From: Actinomadura mexicana
Lineage (GTDB): Bacteria; Actinomycetota; Actinomycetes; Streptosporangiales; Streptosporangiaceae
Assembly: GCF_900188105.1 (NCBI RefSeq)
Contig: NZ_FZNP01000006.1
Coordinates: 310,001-374,000, forward strand
Length of the DNA: 64,000 nucleotides
Direction: 5' to 3'
Shown: positions 1 through 7,781 of the stretch, piece by piece
Position numbering within the stretch: the stretch's first letter is position 1
Layout of the letters: each line of letters begins with the position of its first letter
Notes under the pieces: model-generated
Told to the model about the DNA's origin: nothing
What the model saw: only the letters and a program-made list of their open reading frames with translations
Databases searched by the model: none
Program-made: the position numbers and the translations under genes

Positions 1-110
1 TCCTGCCCCTGCCCGGGGGGCGAGCCCGGTTCGCCGGGGGGTGGGCCGGCCATGTCGACCTCCGGCTCGTCCGGGAAGCCCGAGGGCTCCCCGGCGTCGT
101 CGAGTCTCAT
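1..110 (-). CDS. cdsA: Probable N-terminus of phosphatidate cytidylyltransferase (partial)
   Basis: An open frame starts with ATG at 110-108 and runs off the left edge without a stop (36 codons visible). Its start overlaps the frr stop as TGATG, so it is translationally coupled to frr. The visible residues are hydrophilic and rich in Pro, Gly, Asp and Glu, with no domain. In actinobacteria the gene directly after frr is cdsA, which makes CDP-diacylglycerol and often begins with a disordered Pro-rich tail before its membrane segments. The name therefore rests on gene order and tail composition only. Confidence 0.45.
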   Translation of the reverse strand, partial: MRLDDAGEPSGFPDEPEVDMAGPPPGEPGSPPGQGQ

Positions 111-667
111 CAAACTTCGAGCAGTTCGGCCTTCTTGTGCTCAAGTAGCTCGTCGATCTGCGCCACGTAGCGGTGCGTCATGTCGTCGAGTTCCTTCTCG
201 GCACGCCTGACATCGTCCTCGCCGACCTCGCCGTCCTTGGCCAGCTTGTCGAGGGCGTCCTTGGCGCGGCGCCGGATGTTGCGGATGGAGACCCGGCTCT
301 CCTCCGCCTTGGTGCCGGCGACCTTGATGAACTCCTTGCGGCGCTCCTCCGACAGGTCGGGGAAGACGACCCGGATGACGTTGCCGTCGTTGGTGGGGTT
401 CACGCCGAGGTCGCTGTCGCGGATGGCCCTCTCCACCGCCTGCATGGACGACTTGTCGAAGACCTGGACGATGACCATCCGCGGTTCGGGGAGCGTGAAC
501 GACGCGAGCTGGTTGATCGGCGTCGGCGTCCCGTAGTACTCAGCGGTGATCTTGTTGAACATCGCGGGGGTGACCCGGCCGGTGCGGATGGCCTGGAAGT
601 CTTCCTTGGCGACCGCGACCGCCTTCTCCATCTTCCCCTCGGCTTCGAAGAGGGTCTCGTCGATCAC
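110..667 (-). CDS. frr: Ribosome recycling factor
   Basis: This 185-residue protein has the usual RRF length. It splits the post-termination ribosome with EF-G in the cytoplasm. It begins MIDETLFEAEGKMEKAV and carries the conserved RTGRVTPAMFNKI segment (about residues 28-40) and the C-terminal helix with EERRKEFIKVAGTKAEESR and RRAEKELDDMTHRYV, typical of the three-helix bundle plus beta domain. The start is GTG at 667-665. It lies about 75 bp downstream of pyrH on the same strand and is last but one of the rpsB-tsf-pyrH-frr-cdsA translation operon. Confidence 0.97.
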   Translation of the reverse strand: MIDETLFEAEGKMEKAVAVAKEDFQAIRTGRVTPAMFNKITAEYYGTPTPINQLASFTLPEPRMVIVQVFDKSSMQAVERAIRDSDLGVNPTNDGNVIRVVFPDLSEERRKEFIKVAGTKAEESRVSIRNIRRRAKDALDKLAKDGEVGEDDVRRAEKELDDMTHRYVAQIDELLEHKKAELLEV

Positions 668-741
668 TGTGACTCCCGTGTCATCTGGTCGGCCCTGGTC
701 CTGCGGTTCCGCGCCGCGTCCGACGCGGCCGCGGGCTGCGG

Positions 742-1521
742 TCAGCCCTCCGCCGGGCTGACCAGCGTGCCGATCTTCTCACCCCGGACGGCCCGGACGA
801 TGTTGCCCTGCCCCATGAGGTCGAAGACCACGATGGGGAGCGCGTTGTCCATGCAGAGGCTGATGGCCGTGGCGTCCATGACCTTCAGGCTCCGTTGTAG
901 GACTTCACCGTATTCCAAACGGTCGAACTTGACCGCGTCTGGATTCTTTCGGGGATCGGCATCGTAGACACCGTCCACTTGCGTGGCCTTCAGTACCGCC
1001 TCCGCACCGATCTCCAGCGCGCGCTGGGCGGCGGTGGTGTCGGTGGAGAAGAACGGCTGGCCGAGCCCGGCGCCGAAAATGACCACCCGGCCCTTCTCCA
1101 GGTGCCGGATGGCGCGGCGCGGGATGTAGGGCTCGGCCACCTGGCTCATGGTGATGGCGGTCTGCACGCGCGTGTCGAGCCCGAGCTTCTCCAGGAAGTC
1201 CTGCAGGGCCAGGCAGTTGATGACGGTGCCGATCATCCCCATGTAGTCGGCGCGCCCGCGGTCCATGCCGCGCTCGGCCATGACGGCGCCGCGGAACATG
1301 TTGCCGCCGCCGCACACGACCGCCACCTGCACACCGTCCCGGACGGCTTCGGCGATCGCCTCGGCGACGTGCTGGACGACCTCCGGGTCGATACCGAGCG
1401 GGTCACGTCCGGCGAAGGCCTCGCCCGAGAGCTTCAGAAGCACCCTCTTCCAGCCCGCGCGAGGCGCGTGCTGGCCGGACGACGAGGCCGCCGTCGCGCT
1501 ACTGGTCGTCTTGTCCGGCAC
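742..1521 (-). CDS. pyrH: Uridylate (UMP) kinase
   Basis: This 259-residue protein is the bacterial amino-acid-kinase-fold UMP kinase, which converts UMP plus ATP to UDP in pyrimidine nucleotide synthesis. Visible family features are KRVLLKLSGEAF near residue 26 (nucleotide loop), VVCGGGNMFRG near 92, RADYMGMIGTVINCLALQD (UMP site) and GTGQPFFSTDT-like GLGQPFFSTDTTAAQRA. About 23 residues ahead of the core are Ser/Ala/Thr-rich, as in many actinobacteria. The GTG start is at 1521. It follows tsf by about 57 bp in the same operon. Confidence 0.97.
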   Translation of the reverse strand: MPDKTTSSATAASSSGQHAPRAGWKRVLLKLSGEAFAGRDPLGIDPEVVQHVAEAIAEAVRDGVQVAVVCGGGNMFRGAVMAERGMDRGRADYMGMIGTVINCLALQDFLEKLGLDTRVQTAITMSQVAEPYIPRRAIRHLEKGRVVIFGAGLGQPFFSTDTTAAQRALEIGAEAVLKATQVDGVYDADPRKNPDAVKFDRLEYGEVLQRSLKVMDATAISLCMDNALPIVVFDLMGQGNIVRAVRGEKIGTLVSPAEG

Positions 1522-1578
1522 GTCGGCGGCCTCCTCGTTGCGTTCGCTATGTTTCGGGTACTCGTCTCCAGAGTGCCC

Positions 1579-2415
1579 TTAAGCCTGCCCGACCTTGAAC
1601 CGGGCGAAGCGGACGACCTTCACGCCGGCCTCGTCGAGGACCTTCGCGATCGTCTTCTTGTTGTCCTTCACGAACGCCTGCTCCAGGAGCACGAAGTCGC
1701 GGAAGTAGGCGTTCACCCGGCCCTCGACGATCTTCGGGATGGCCTGCTCGGGCTTGCCCTCGTCGCGGGTGAGCTGCTCGGCGAGCGCCCGCTCCTTCTC
1801 GACCGCCTCGGCGGGGATCTCCTCGCGGGTGAGGTACTTGGGGGCCATCGCCGCGATCTGCTGGGCGACGTCCTTGGCGACCTCGGCGTTCTCGCCGTCC
1901 AGCTCGACCAGCACGCCGGTGGTCGGCGGCAGCGACGGGTCGGACTTGTGCAGGTAGCTGGCCACATAGGCGCCCTGGAAGTGGGCGAACCGGCGCAGCT
2001 CCAGCTTCTCACCGATCTTGGCGCTGTTCTCCTCGATCAGGGCCTGGACGGTCTTACCGGGCTCGATCTCGATGGTCAGCAGGCCTGCGGCGTCCGTGGC
2101 ACCGTTGGCGGCCGCGAACTCGACCAGGCGCTGGGCGAGCTCGATGAACTGCGCGTTCTTGGCGACGAAGTCGGTCTCGCAGTTGAGCTCCAGGAGCGCC
2201 CCGTCACCGGAGTTCGCGAAGTACTCGGCGACGAGGCCGTTGGCGGCGGTGCGCTCGGCGCGCTTGCCGACGTCCTTGGCGCCCTTGAGGCGCAGCAGCT
2301 CGGTCGCCTTCTCGAAGTCGCCGTCCGCCTCGGTGAGGGCGTTCTTCACGGCCATCATGCCGGAGCCGGTGAGGTCGCGCAGCCGCTTGACGTCAGCGGC
2401 GGTGAAGTTGGCCAT
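1579..2415 (-). CDS. tsf: Translation elongation factor Ts
   Basis: This 278-residue protein is EF-Ts, the nucleotide exchange factor for EF-Tu. It starts MANFTAADVKRLRDLTGSGMM, the canonical N-terminal UBA-like domain. The conserved segment LLELNCETDFVAKNAQF lies near residues 70-86. I chose the ATG at 2415-2413 because the same frame stays open upstream only as an Arg/Pro-rich translation antisense to rpsB. It lies about 85 bp downstream of rpsB, the normal pairing. Confidence 0.97.
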   Translation of the reverse strand: MANFTAADVKRLRDLTGSGMMAVKNALTEADGDFEKATELLRLKGAKDVGKRAERTAANGLVAEYFANSGDGALLELNCETDFVAKNAQFIELAQRLVEFAAANGATDAAGLLTIEIEPGKTVQALIEENSAKIGEKLELRRFAHFQGAYVASYLHKSDPSLPPTTGVLVELDGENAEVAKDVAQQIAAMAPKYLTREEIPAEAVEKERALAEQLTRDEGKPEQAIPKIVEGRVNAYFRDFVLLEQAFVKDNKKTIAKVLDEAGVKVVRFARFKVGQA

Positions 2416-2500
2416 CGCTCTCTTCGCTTCTCTCGTCGTTGGTCGTGGGACCCGCGACGGTCCCGGCGGCGTCCGCGTGGACGCCGCCGGGACCGCGGGA

Positions 2501-3514
2501 TCAAGCCTGCTCGGCCTCGGCGGCCTTCGGGGCCTCCTCGGCCGGAGCCTCCTCAACCGGAGCCTCCGCAGCGGGGGCCTCCTCGGGAGACGCGGCGGCC
2601 TCCGCCGGAGCTTCGGCCTCGGCCGACGCCTCGGCAGGGGCCTCGGCCGGCGCCTCGGCCTCATCCGAAGCCTCGGCCGCGGCCTCGGTCTCGGCCGGGG
2701 CCTGCGCGGCTCCGTCGGCCTCGCCGGGCTTCAGCAGGTCACGCTCCCACTCGGCCAGGGGCTCGCTGCCGGCGGCCGCGGTGCCCTCGGCGGGCTTCTC
2801 GTCGCCACCTGGCGCGGCGCCCGCGCGGGCGATGAGGCCGTCAGCGACGGAGTCGGCCACGACGCGGGTCAGCAGGCTGACGCTGCGGATGGCGTCGTCG
2901 TTGCCCGGGACCGGGTAGTCGACCTCGTCGGGGTCGCAGTTGGTGTCGAGGATGGCCACGACCGGGATGCCGAGCTTCTTGGCCTCGTTGACCGCGATGT
3001 GCTCCTTCTTGGTGTCCACGATCCAGATGGCGCTCGGAACCTTCGCCATGTCGCGGATACCGCCGAGGGTGCGCTCCAGCTTGTCCTTCTCGCGGCGCAG
3101 GCCGAGGAGCTCCTTCTTGGTCATGCCGGAGCCGGCCACGTCGTCGTAGTCGATCTCCTCCAGCTCCTTGAGCCGCGTGAGCCGCTTGTGGACGGTGGAG
3201 AAGTTCGTGAGCATGCCGCCCAGCCAGCGCTGGTTGACGTAGGGCATGCCGACCCGGGTCGCCTGCTCGGCGATGGACTCCTGGGCCTGCTTCTTGGTGC
3301 CGACGAACAGGATCGTTCCGCCGTGGGCGACCGTGGCCTTGACGAACTCGAACGCGCGGTCGATGTAGGACAGCGACTGCTGCAGGTCGATGATGTAGAT
3401 GCCGTTGCGCTCGGTGAGGATGAAGCGCTTCATCTTCGGGTTCCACCGGCGGGTCTGGTGGCCGAAGTGGACGCCGCTCTCAAGGAGCTGCCGCATGGTG
3501 ACGACGGGTGCCAT
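2501..3514 (-). CDS. rpsB: 30S ribosomal protein S2 with long acidic Ala/Glu/Pro tail
   Basis: S2 is a small-subunit protein assembled late on the 30S. The 337-residue product begins MAPVVTMRQLLESGVHFGHQTRRWNPKMKRFI, and the S2 signature covers residues about 1-245 (for example GILRDMAK-like GGIRDMAKVPSAIWIVDTKKEHIAVNEA). Residues about 250-337 are a low-complexity Ala/Glu/Pro tail (repeated EAPAEA-like units). Such tails occur on actinobacterial S2, but this one is long. It is first in the operon; the start is ATG at 3514-3512. Confidence 0.97.
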   Translation of the reverse strand: MAPVVTMRQLLESGVHFGHQTRRWNPKMKRFILTERNGIYIIDLQQSLSYIDRAFEFVKATVAHGGTILFVGTKKQAQESIAEQATRVGMPYVNQRWLGGMLTNFSTVHKRLTRLKELEEIDYDDVAGSGMTKKELLGLRREKDKLERTLGGIRDMAKVPSAIWIVDTKKEHIAVNEAKKLGIPVVAILDTNCDPDEVDYPVPGNDDAIRSVSLLTRVVADSVADGLIARAGAAPGGDEKPAEGTAAAGSEPLAEWERDLLKPGEADGAAQAPAETEAAAEASDEAEAPAEAPAEASAEAEAPAEAAASPEEAPAAEAPVEEAPAEEAPKAAEAEQA

Positions 3515-3905
3515 AGCCCGTGTTCTCCTTCTCTGGCCCTGCCGGGCCGCATTTGGTTATCTGCCTGCGCCCGGGTGCTGCCCCACCGTCGCCGAGGCGA
3601 CGGACCGAGGGACTGCGCCCCACCAGGTTTGCGGTGGCATGCGGACGCGTGAAATCAGCCGCCGGGATACCTCCAGGCGGCTGTGACCCGTTGCCGGGTC
3701 TGGGTCCCGTCCGCTCTGGGAGCGGCTTCTCGCCTGCCCGCCCTGGAGCGGAACGACGACGGCCTGACCCTGACCGATGCCCTCTCGGACACACATACAG
3801 ATTATCAGGGCGCGAAGGTGTCCGCGCCTCATCGATTCCCCGCAGTTATCCACAGTTCGCGAACCCCGTCGACGAGCCGCCGCGCCGCCCGGCAGGGTTC
3901 GGTCC
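3515..3905. other. Divergent promoter region between rpsB and the M23 peptidase gene
   Basis: This 391-bp gap must hold the rpsB operon promoter and leader (minus) and the promoter of the peptidase gene (plus). Reading minus, a TAATCT hexamer just upstream of a GT-rich stretch near 3800-3810 could be a -10 element; I see no clear -35. A perfect DnaA-box nonamer lies at 3846-3854 (separate entry). No credible ORF was found in the gap. Confidence 0.5.
3846..3854 (+). promoter_or_regulatory. Perfect DnaA-box nonamer TTATCCACA
   Basis: The nonamer TTATCCACA sits in the rpsB/M23 divergent gap, embedded in GTTATCCACAG. It matches the general bacterial DnaA-box consensus exactly. A second identical nonamer in the same GTTATCCACAG context occurs 1.96 kb away at 5804. 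DnaA binding or regulation is inferred. Confidence 0.45.
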
Positions 3906-4610
3906 ATGACCGTGTTCTCGCTGCTCCTTACGTGCATGATCGCCATCGGGTCGCCCGGCCTGGACGCCTGGCGCTGGCCTTTAGGGCCGCCGGCCCCGCA
4001 GGTGGTGCGCGGCTTCTCGCCCCCGGCCGTCCCTTGGGGCGCGGGCCACCGCGGTGTGGACCTCGCGGCGCGTCCGGGGCAGGCCGTCCACGCCGCCGGG
4101 CCAGGCCGCGTCGCGTACGCCGGCGATCTGGCGGGACGAGGAGTCGTCGCCATCGACCACGGCGTCCTGCGGACCACGTACCTGCCCGTCCGCCCCAGCG
4201 TCCACACCGGCCGCCGTGTCACGTCCGGCGCGCGGATCGGCGTCCTGCAACGAGGGCTGCTCCACTGCCCCATGGCGTGCCTGCACTGGGGTCTGCGCCG
4301 CGGTGCCCTGTACCTGAACCCGCTCAACCTCGTCCAGCGCCAGGTACGCCTCCTGCCTCTCTGGCACCAGCCCACACCAACGGCGACGGCGACCCCTCGC
4401 CCCGTTGATTCGCCGTCTCGGCAGCCAAGGATGGCCTTGCGCGACGCAGCCACCGCCACGGGCGGAGCACTATCGGGCATGCTCCTGGCCTTCGCCCTGG
4501 CCTTCGCCTGGCGTCGAACCCGCCTCCGCTTCCGGATGCACCGCCGCCGCCGTCAGCCGCCGGGCGTCATCAACCTCTCCCAGGAACGCCACCTACGCCG
4601 CGCTCCCTGA
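3906..4610 (+). CDS. M23-family peptidoglycan endopeptidase-like membrane protein
   Basis: This 234-residue protein starts with a short hydrophobic segment (MTVFSLLLTCMIAIGSPG), then a LytM/M23 domain at about residues 25-150. Visible M23-type features are GHRGVDLAARPGQAVHAAGPGRVAYAGD and, near the C-terminus of the domain, HCPMACLHWGLRRG, where the family's HxH metal motif reads HWG. A C-terminal hydrophobic segment (GGALSGMLLAFALAFAW) is followed by a basic tail, so it is probably membrane anchored. The HxH being incomplete leaves catalytic activity uncertain. The ATG at 3906 is chosen because the signal-like segment follows at once. M23 genes next to rpsB are common in actinomycetes. Confidence 0.85.
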   Translation: MTVFSLLLTCMIAIGSPGLDAWRWPLGPPAPQVVRGFSPPAVPWGAGHRGVDLAARPGQAVHAAGPGRVAYAGDLAGRGVVAIDHGVLRTTYLPVRPSVHTGRRVTSGARIGVLQRGLLHCPMACLHWGLRRGALYLNPLNLVQRQVRLLPLWHQPTPTATATPRPVDSPSRQPRMALRDAATATGGALSGMLLAFALAFAWRRTRLRFRMHRRRRQPPGVINLSQERHLRRAP

Positions 4611-4809
4611 CCCGTCCCGTTCCCGCCGCCCGGCTCCACCAGAGCAGGGCGGCGGTTCGGCACCACGCATTCCAGAATGATCGGGCGGTCACGACCGCCA
4701 ACGCCGAGTGCCACACCGGGCGCACTGCACCGCACCCCCCGCCGCCCGCCTCTGGGTCGGCGTACGTCTGAGGGACGCCGTTCGTCACCTTTTCTCGTGG
4801 TTCTCGCGC

Positions 4810-5730
4810 TTAGTCGGCGCGGGCGCCTCGGGGGTGGGCTTGGCGGTGGACCTGCCTTAGGCGTTCAGCCGAAACGTGTGTGTAGATCTGGGTCGTCTGC
4901 AAGGACGCGTGGCCGAGGATCTCTTGGACGCTGCGCAGATCGGCACCGCCTTCGAGGAGGTGGGTGGCGGCGGAGTGGCGGAGGCCGTGCGGACCGAGGT
5001 CGGGGATCTGTCCTACCTCCGAGATCCTTGTGTGGACGATCCGCCGGGCGCTCGTGGGGTGCAGGCGGCCTCCGCGTGCGCCGAGGAACAGAGCGGGGCC
5101 ACTGTTCTCGCTCGCTAGTACGGGGCGTCCGGCGCGCAGCCAATCCTGGACGGCGCGGGCAGCGGGCTCTCCGAGCGGAACCGTGCGCTCCCGCCCGCCT
5201 TTACCCAGGACTCGGACGGTCCCGCGACCGGTGTCCAGGTCGTCGACGTCGAGCCCGCAGAGTTCGCTCACGCGGACTCCCGTGCCGTAGAGAACCTCTA
5301 GGACGGCCAGATCGCGAAGCCCCACGGGCCCTTGGGCGTCCACGGTGTCCAGGAGATGTGCCGCATCGTCCTGAGTGAGGACGGTGGGAAGATCACGCCG
5401 TCGTTTGGGCGTGCCCAGCAGCAGACCGGGGTCGTTCTCGAGAAGCCGCCGCCGGTGCAGATGGCGGGTGAAAGCGCGGACTGCCGCCGTCCGTCGGGCC
5501 AGGGTCGCCCGGGATCGGCCGAGAGCATGCTGGCGGGCGAGCCATGCCCGCAGCACCGAGATATCCAGTTCCGCCGGCTCCGTCAGGCCGGCCAGGGCGA
5601 CATAGGCGCAGAGGTCGGCCAGATCGCCGAGATAGGCCCGCAGGGTGTGCGGCGAGACGTCCCGCTCGGCGCGCAGATGACGGCCGAACTCGGCGACGGC
5701 GTCCTCCAGCGCGTTGGTCACAGGCGTCAC
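4810..5730 (-). CDS. xerC: Site-specific tyrosine recombinase XerC
   Basis: XerC resolves chromosome dimers at dif with XerD. The N-terminal SAM-like domain includes the segment from FGRHLRAERDVSPHTLRAYLGDL. The catalytic domain shows all family residues: Arg in GTGVRVSEL, Lys in GKGGRERTVPL, the HGLRHSAATHLLEGG box, and the second His with nucleophile Tyr in LGHASLQTTQIYTHV. I use the GTG at 5730 (about 306 residues); another GTG at 5721 and an ATG-like start at 5811 are possible, and none has a clear ribosome site. It converges with the M23 gene and diverges from yraN. Confidence 0.93.
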   Translation of the reverse strand: MTPVTNALEDAVAEFGRHLRAERDVSPHTLRAYLGDLADLCAYVALAGLTEPAELDISVLRAWLARQHALGRSRATLARRTAAVRAFTRHLHRRRLLENDPGLLLGTPKRRRDLPTVLTQDDAAHLLDTVDAQGPVGLRDLAVLEVLYGTGVRVSELCGLDVDDLDTGRGTVRVLGKGGRERTVPLGEPAARAVQDWLRAGRPVLASENSGPALFLGARGGRLHPTSARRIVHTRISEVGQIPDLGPHGLRHSAATHLLEGGADLRSVQEILGHASLQTTQIYTHVSAERLRQVHRQAHPRGARAD

Positions 5731-5803
5731 GCTGCGCCAAGCCCTTGCCCGAAGCAAGCACCGAACCCCGGTTTCGAGCGAATCACCCGGAAGCTCCCCC
5801 GCG

Positions 5804-5812
5804 TTATCCACA
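5804..5812 (+). promoter_or_regulatory. Second perfect DnaA-box nonamer, overlapping a dyad
   Basis: TTATCCACA occurs between divergent xerC and yraN in the same GTTATCCACAG context as the site at 3846. It runs into the inverted repeat CAGAAC-gtt-GTTCTG (5811-5825). The dyad resembles but does not match the actinobacterial LexA box, whose spacer is four bases. Function is inferred. Confidence 0.45.
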
Positions 5813-5876
5813 GAACGTTGTTCTGCGACTACGGTCCGCGAGACTCCGGCACTGTCGAAGGCCGGAGGTGAGGCCC

Positions 5877-6230
5877 ATGACTGCCCACATCAATCTCGGC
5901 CGCCGCGGCGAGGACGCCGCCGCCCGGTACCTGGCCGGACTCGGCTGGACGATCCTCGACCGCAACTGGCGGTGTCCCGAAGGCGAGCTGGACATCGTCG
6001 CCCACGACGGGCGACGCCACATCGTGTGCGAGGTGAAGACCCGCCGGTCGGCCCGCTTCGGTGATCCCTTCGACGCGATCACCGGCGACAAGGCCGCCCG
6101 GTTACGGCGGCTGGCCTGGCGATGGGCCGCCGCGCACGGCGTCAGCGGCGCACCGATGCGGGTGGACGTGCTCGGCCTGATCGGCGACGGCGACGCCTTC
6201 TCGATCGATCATCTGAAGGAGGTGTGCTAG
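5877..6230 (+). CDS. YraN family protein (UPF0102), predicted nuclease fold
   Basis: This 117-residue protein matches the small YraN/UPF0102 family, a restriction-endonuclease-like fold found beside comM and dprA. Family features are NLGRRGEDAAARYL near residue 6, WRCPEGELDIVAHDGRRHIVCEVKTRR at 31-57 (with the E-x-D...E-x-K nuclease-like pattern), and DKAARLRRLAWRW. The ATG at 5877 is preceded by GGAGGTGAGG. Its stop abuts the comM ATG with no gap, so the three genes form an operon. The biochemical role is not established. Confidence 0.93.
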   Translation: MTAHINLGRRGEDAAARYLAGLGWTILDRNWRCPEGELDIVAHDGRRHIVCEVKTRRSARFGDPFDAITGDKAARLRRLAWRWAAAHGVSGAPMRVDVLGLIGDGDAFSIDHLKEVC

Positions 6231-7781
6231 ATGACGCTGGCCAGAACGCGCTCGGTCTCCCTCGTCGGCGTGGACGGGTTCGTCGTGGACGTCGAGGCGG
6301 CCATCACCAGCGGCGTCCCGGGCATGCACCTCGTCGGCCTCCCGGACACCGCCCTCAGCGAGGCCCGCGACCGCGTCAGGGCGGCGATCTTCAACTCTGG
6401 CGAGGACTGGCCCAACCGCCATGTCACGGTCTCGCTGTTCCCGGCGAGCATGCCGAAAAAGGGTGCGACCTTCGATCTGGCCATAGCGGTCGCGCTACTC
6501 GGGGCGGCGGAGGTGGTCCCACCGCGCAGCTGCGCGGAGATGGTGCTGATCGGCGAGCTGGGCCTGGACGGGCGCGTCCGCCCGGCCCAGGGCGTGCTGC
6601 CCGCGGTGCTGGCCGCCGTGAACCGCGGGTACCGCACGGTCGTCGTCCCGCGCGCCAACGCCGAGGAGGCCGAACTCGTCCCGGATACGAAGGTGGTGCC
6701 CGCGAGCACGCTCCGCGGGCTGCTGTGCCTACTGCGCGACGAACCACCGCCCTCCGAGGAGGACGAGGAAGACTCTCCTGCGCCCCCGAAGGGGTTCGGC
6801 CTAGGGCAGCAGCCCATCTCGCCCGACCTGGATCTGGCCGACGTCAGGGGGCAGGCCGAGGCCCGCCGCGCCCTGGAGATCAGCGCCGCGGGAGGGCACC
6901 ACCTGTTCTTCGCCGGTCCGCCGGGCTGCGGGAAGACCATGCTCGCGGAGCGGCTCCCGACGCTGATGCCGCCCCTCGAACGGGAGGTCGCCCTGGAGGT
7001 CACCACGATCCATTCCGTCGCCGGGACCCTCCGGCCGGGTCAGCCCCTGATCACGCAACCGCCGTTCTACGCGCCGCACCATACGGCCTCCCGCGCCTCG
7101 ATGGTCGGCGGCGGCTCGGGCCGCGTGCTCCAACCGGGCGCGGTCTCACTGGCCCACCGGGGGATCCTCTTTCTGGACGAGGCGCCGGAGTTCATGGCCG
7201 GAACGCTCGACGCCCTGCGGCAACCGCTCGAAGAGGGCGAGGTACGAATCAGCCGCATCGAGGGCATCGCGCACTTCCCCGCCCGGTTCACACTCGTCCT
7301 CGCGGCCAATCCGTGCCCGTGCGCCGCGGCGAAACAGATCGACTGCTCCTGTGCCCCGGGCATCCGCCGCAAGTACGCCAGCCGGGTGTCCGGCCCGCTG
7401 CTCGACCGCATCGACCTCAAGCTGGAGCTCACCCCGGCCAGTCGCGCCGAGCTCCGCTACGACCTGGAGTTCGCCGAGTCGAGCAAGGTGGTCGCCGAGC
7501 GGGTCATGCTGGCCCGCGAACGAACGATGAGACGCCTGGCCGGCACGCCATGGCGGTCCAACTCCGAGGTCCCCGGGCCGGAACTGCGCCGCCGCTTCAC
7601 ACCGCCCCAGGAGGCGATGCACGGCGCCGACGAGGCCCTGCACCGGGGCACGCTCAGCGCACGCGGCCTCGACCGGATCCTGCGGGTGGCCTGGACGATC
7701 GCCGACCTCGCGGGCCACGACGAGCCCGGGCCGGACGACGTCGGCGGGGCGCTCACCCTCTGGTCCGCGGGGCGCCAATGA
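6231..7781 (+). CDS. comM: Mg-chelatase-like AAA+ ATPase of the ComM/YifB family
   Basis: The 516-residue protein has an N-terminal Lon-substrate-like domain (residues about 15-165) and an AAA+ core with Walker A GPPGCGKTML at about 224 and Walker B GILFLDEAPEF near 310. A zinc-like Cys cluster (PCPCAAAKQIDCSCAPG) lies near 360, and the C-terminal Mg-chelatase lid follows. ComM is a hexameric helicase that promotes branch migration during natural transformation; in non-competent actinobacteria its role is uncertain. It starts at the base after the yraN stop and overlaps dprA by ATGA. Confidence 0.95.
   Translation: MTLARTRSVSLVGVDGFVVDVEAAITSGVPGMHLVGLPDTALSEARDRVRAAIFNSGEDWPNRHVTVSLFPASMPKKGATFDLAIAVALLGAAEVVPPRSCAEMVLIGELGLDGRVRPAQGVLPAVLAAVNRGYRTVVVPRANAEEAELVPDTKVVPASTLRGLLCLLRDEPPPSEEDEEDSPAPPKGFGLGQQPISPDLDLADVRGQAEARRALEISAAGGHHLFFAGPPGCGKTMLAERLPTLMPPLEREVALEVTTIHSVAGTLRPGQPLITQPPFYAPHHTASRASMVGGGSGRVLQPGAVSLAHRGILFLDEAPEFMAGTLDALRQPLEEGEVRISRIEGIAHFPARFTLVLAANPCPCAAAKQIDCSCAPGIRRKYASRVSGPLLDRIDLKLELTPASRAELRYDLEFAESSKVVAERVMLARERTMRRLAGTPWRSNSEVPGPELRRRFTPPQEAMHGADEALHRGTLSARGLDRILRVAWTIADLAGHDEPGPDDVGGALTLWSAGRQ

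Noticed and set aside
5811..5825. LexA (SOS) box between xerC and yraN
   Set aside because: The dyad CAGAAC-gtt-GTTCTG has a three-base spacer; the actinobacterial box has GAAC-N4-GTTC.
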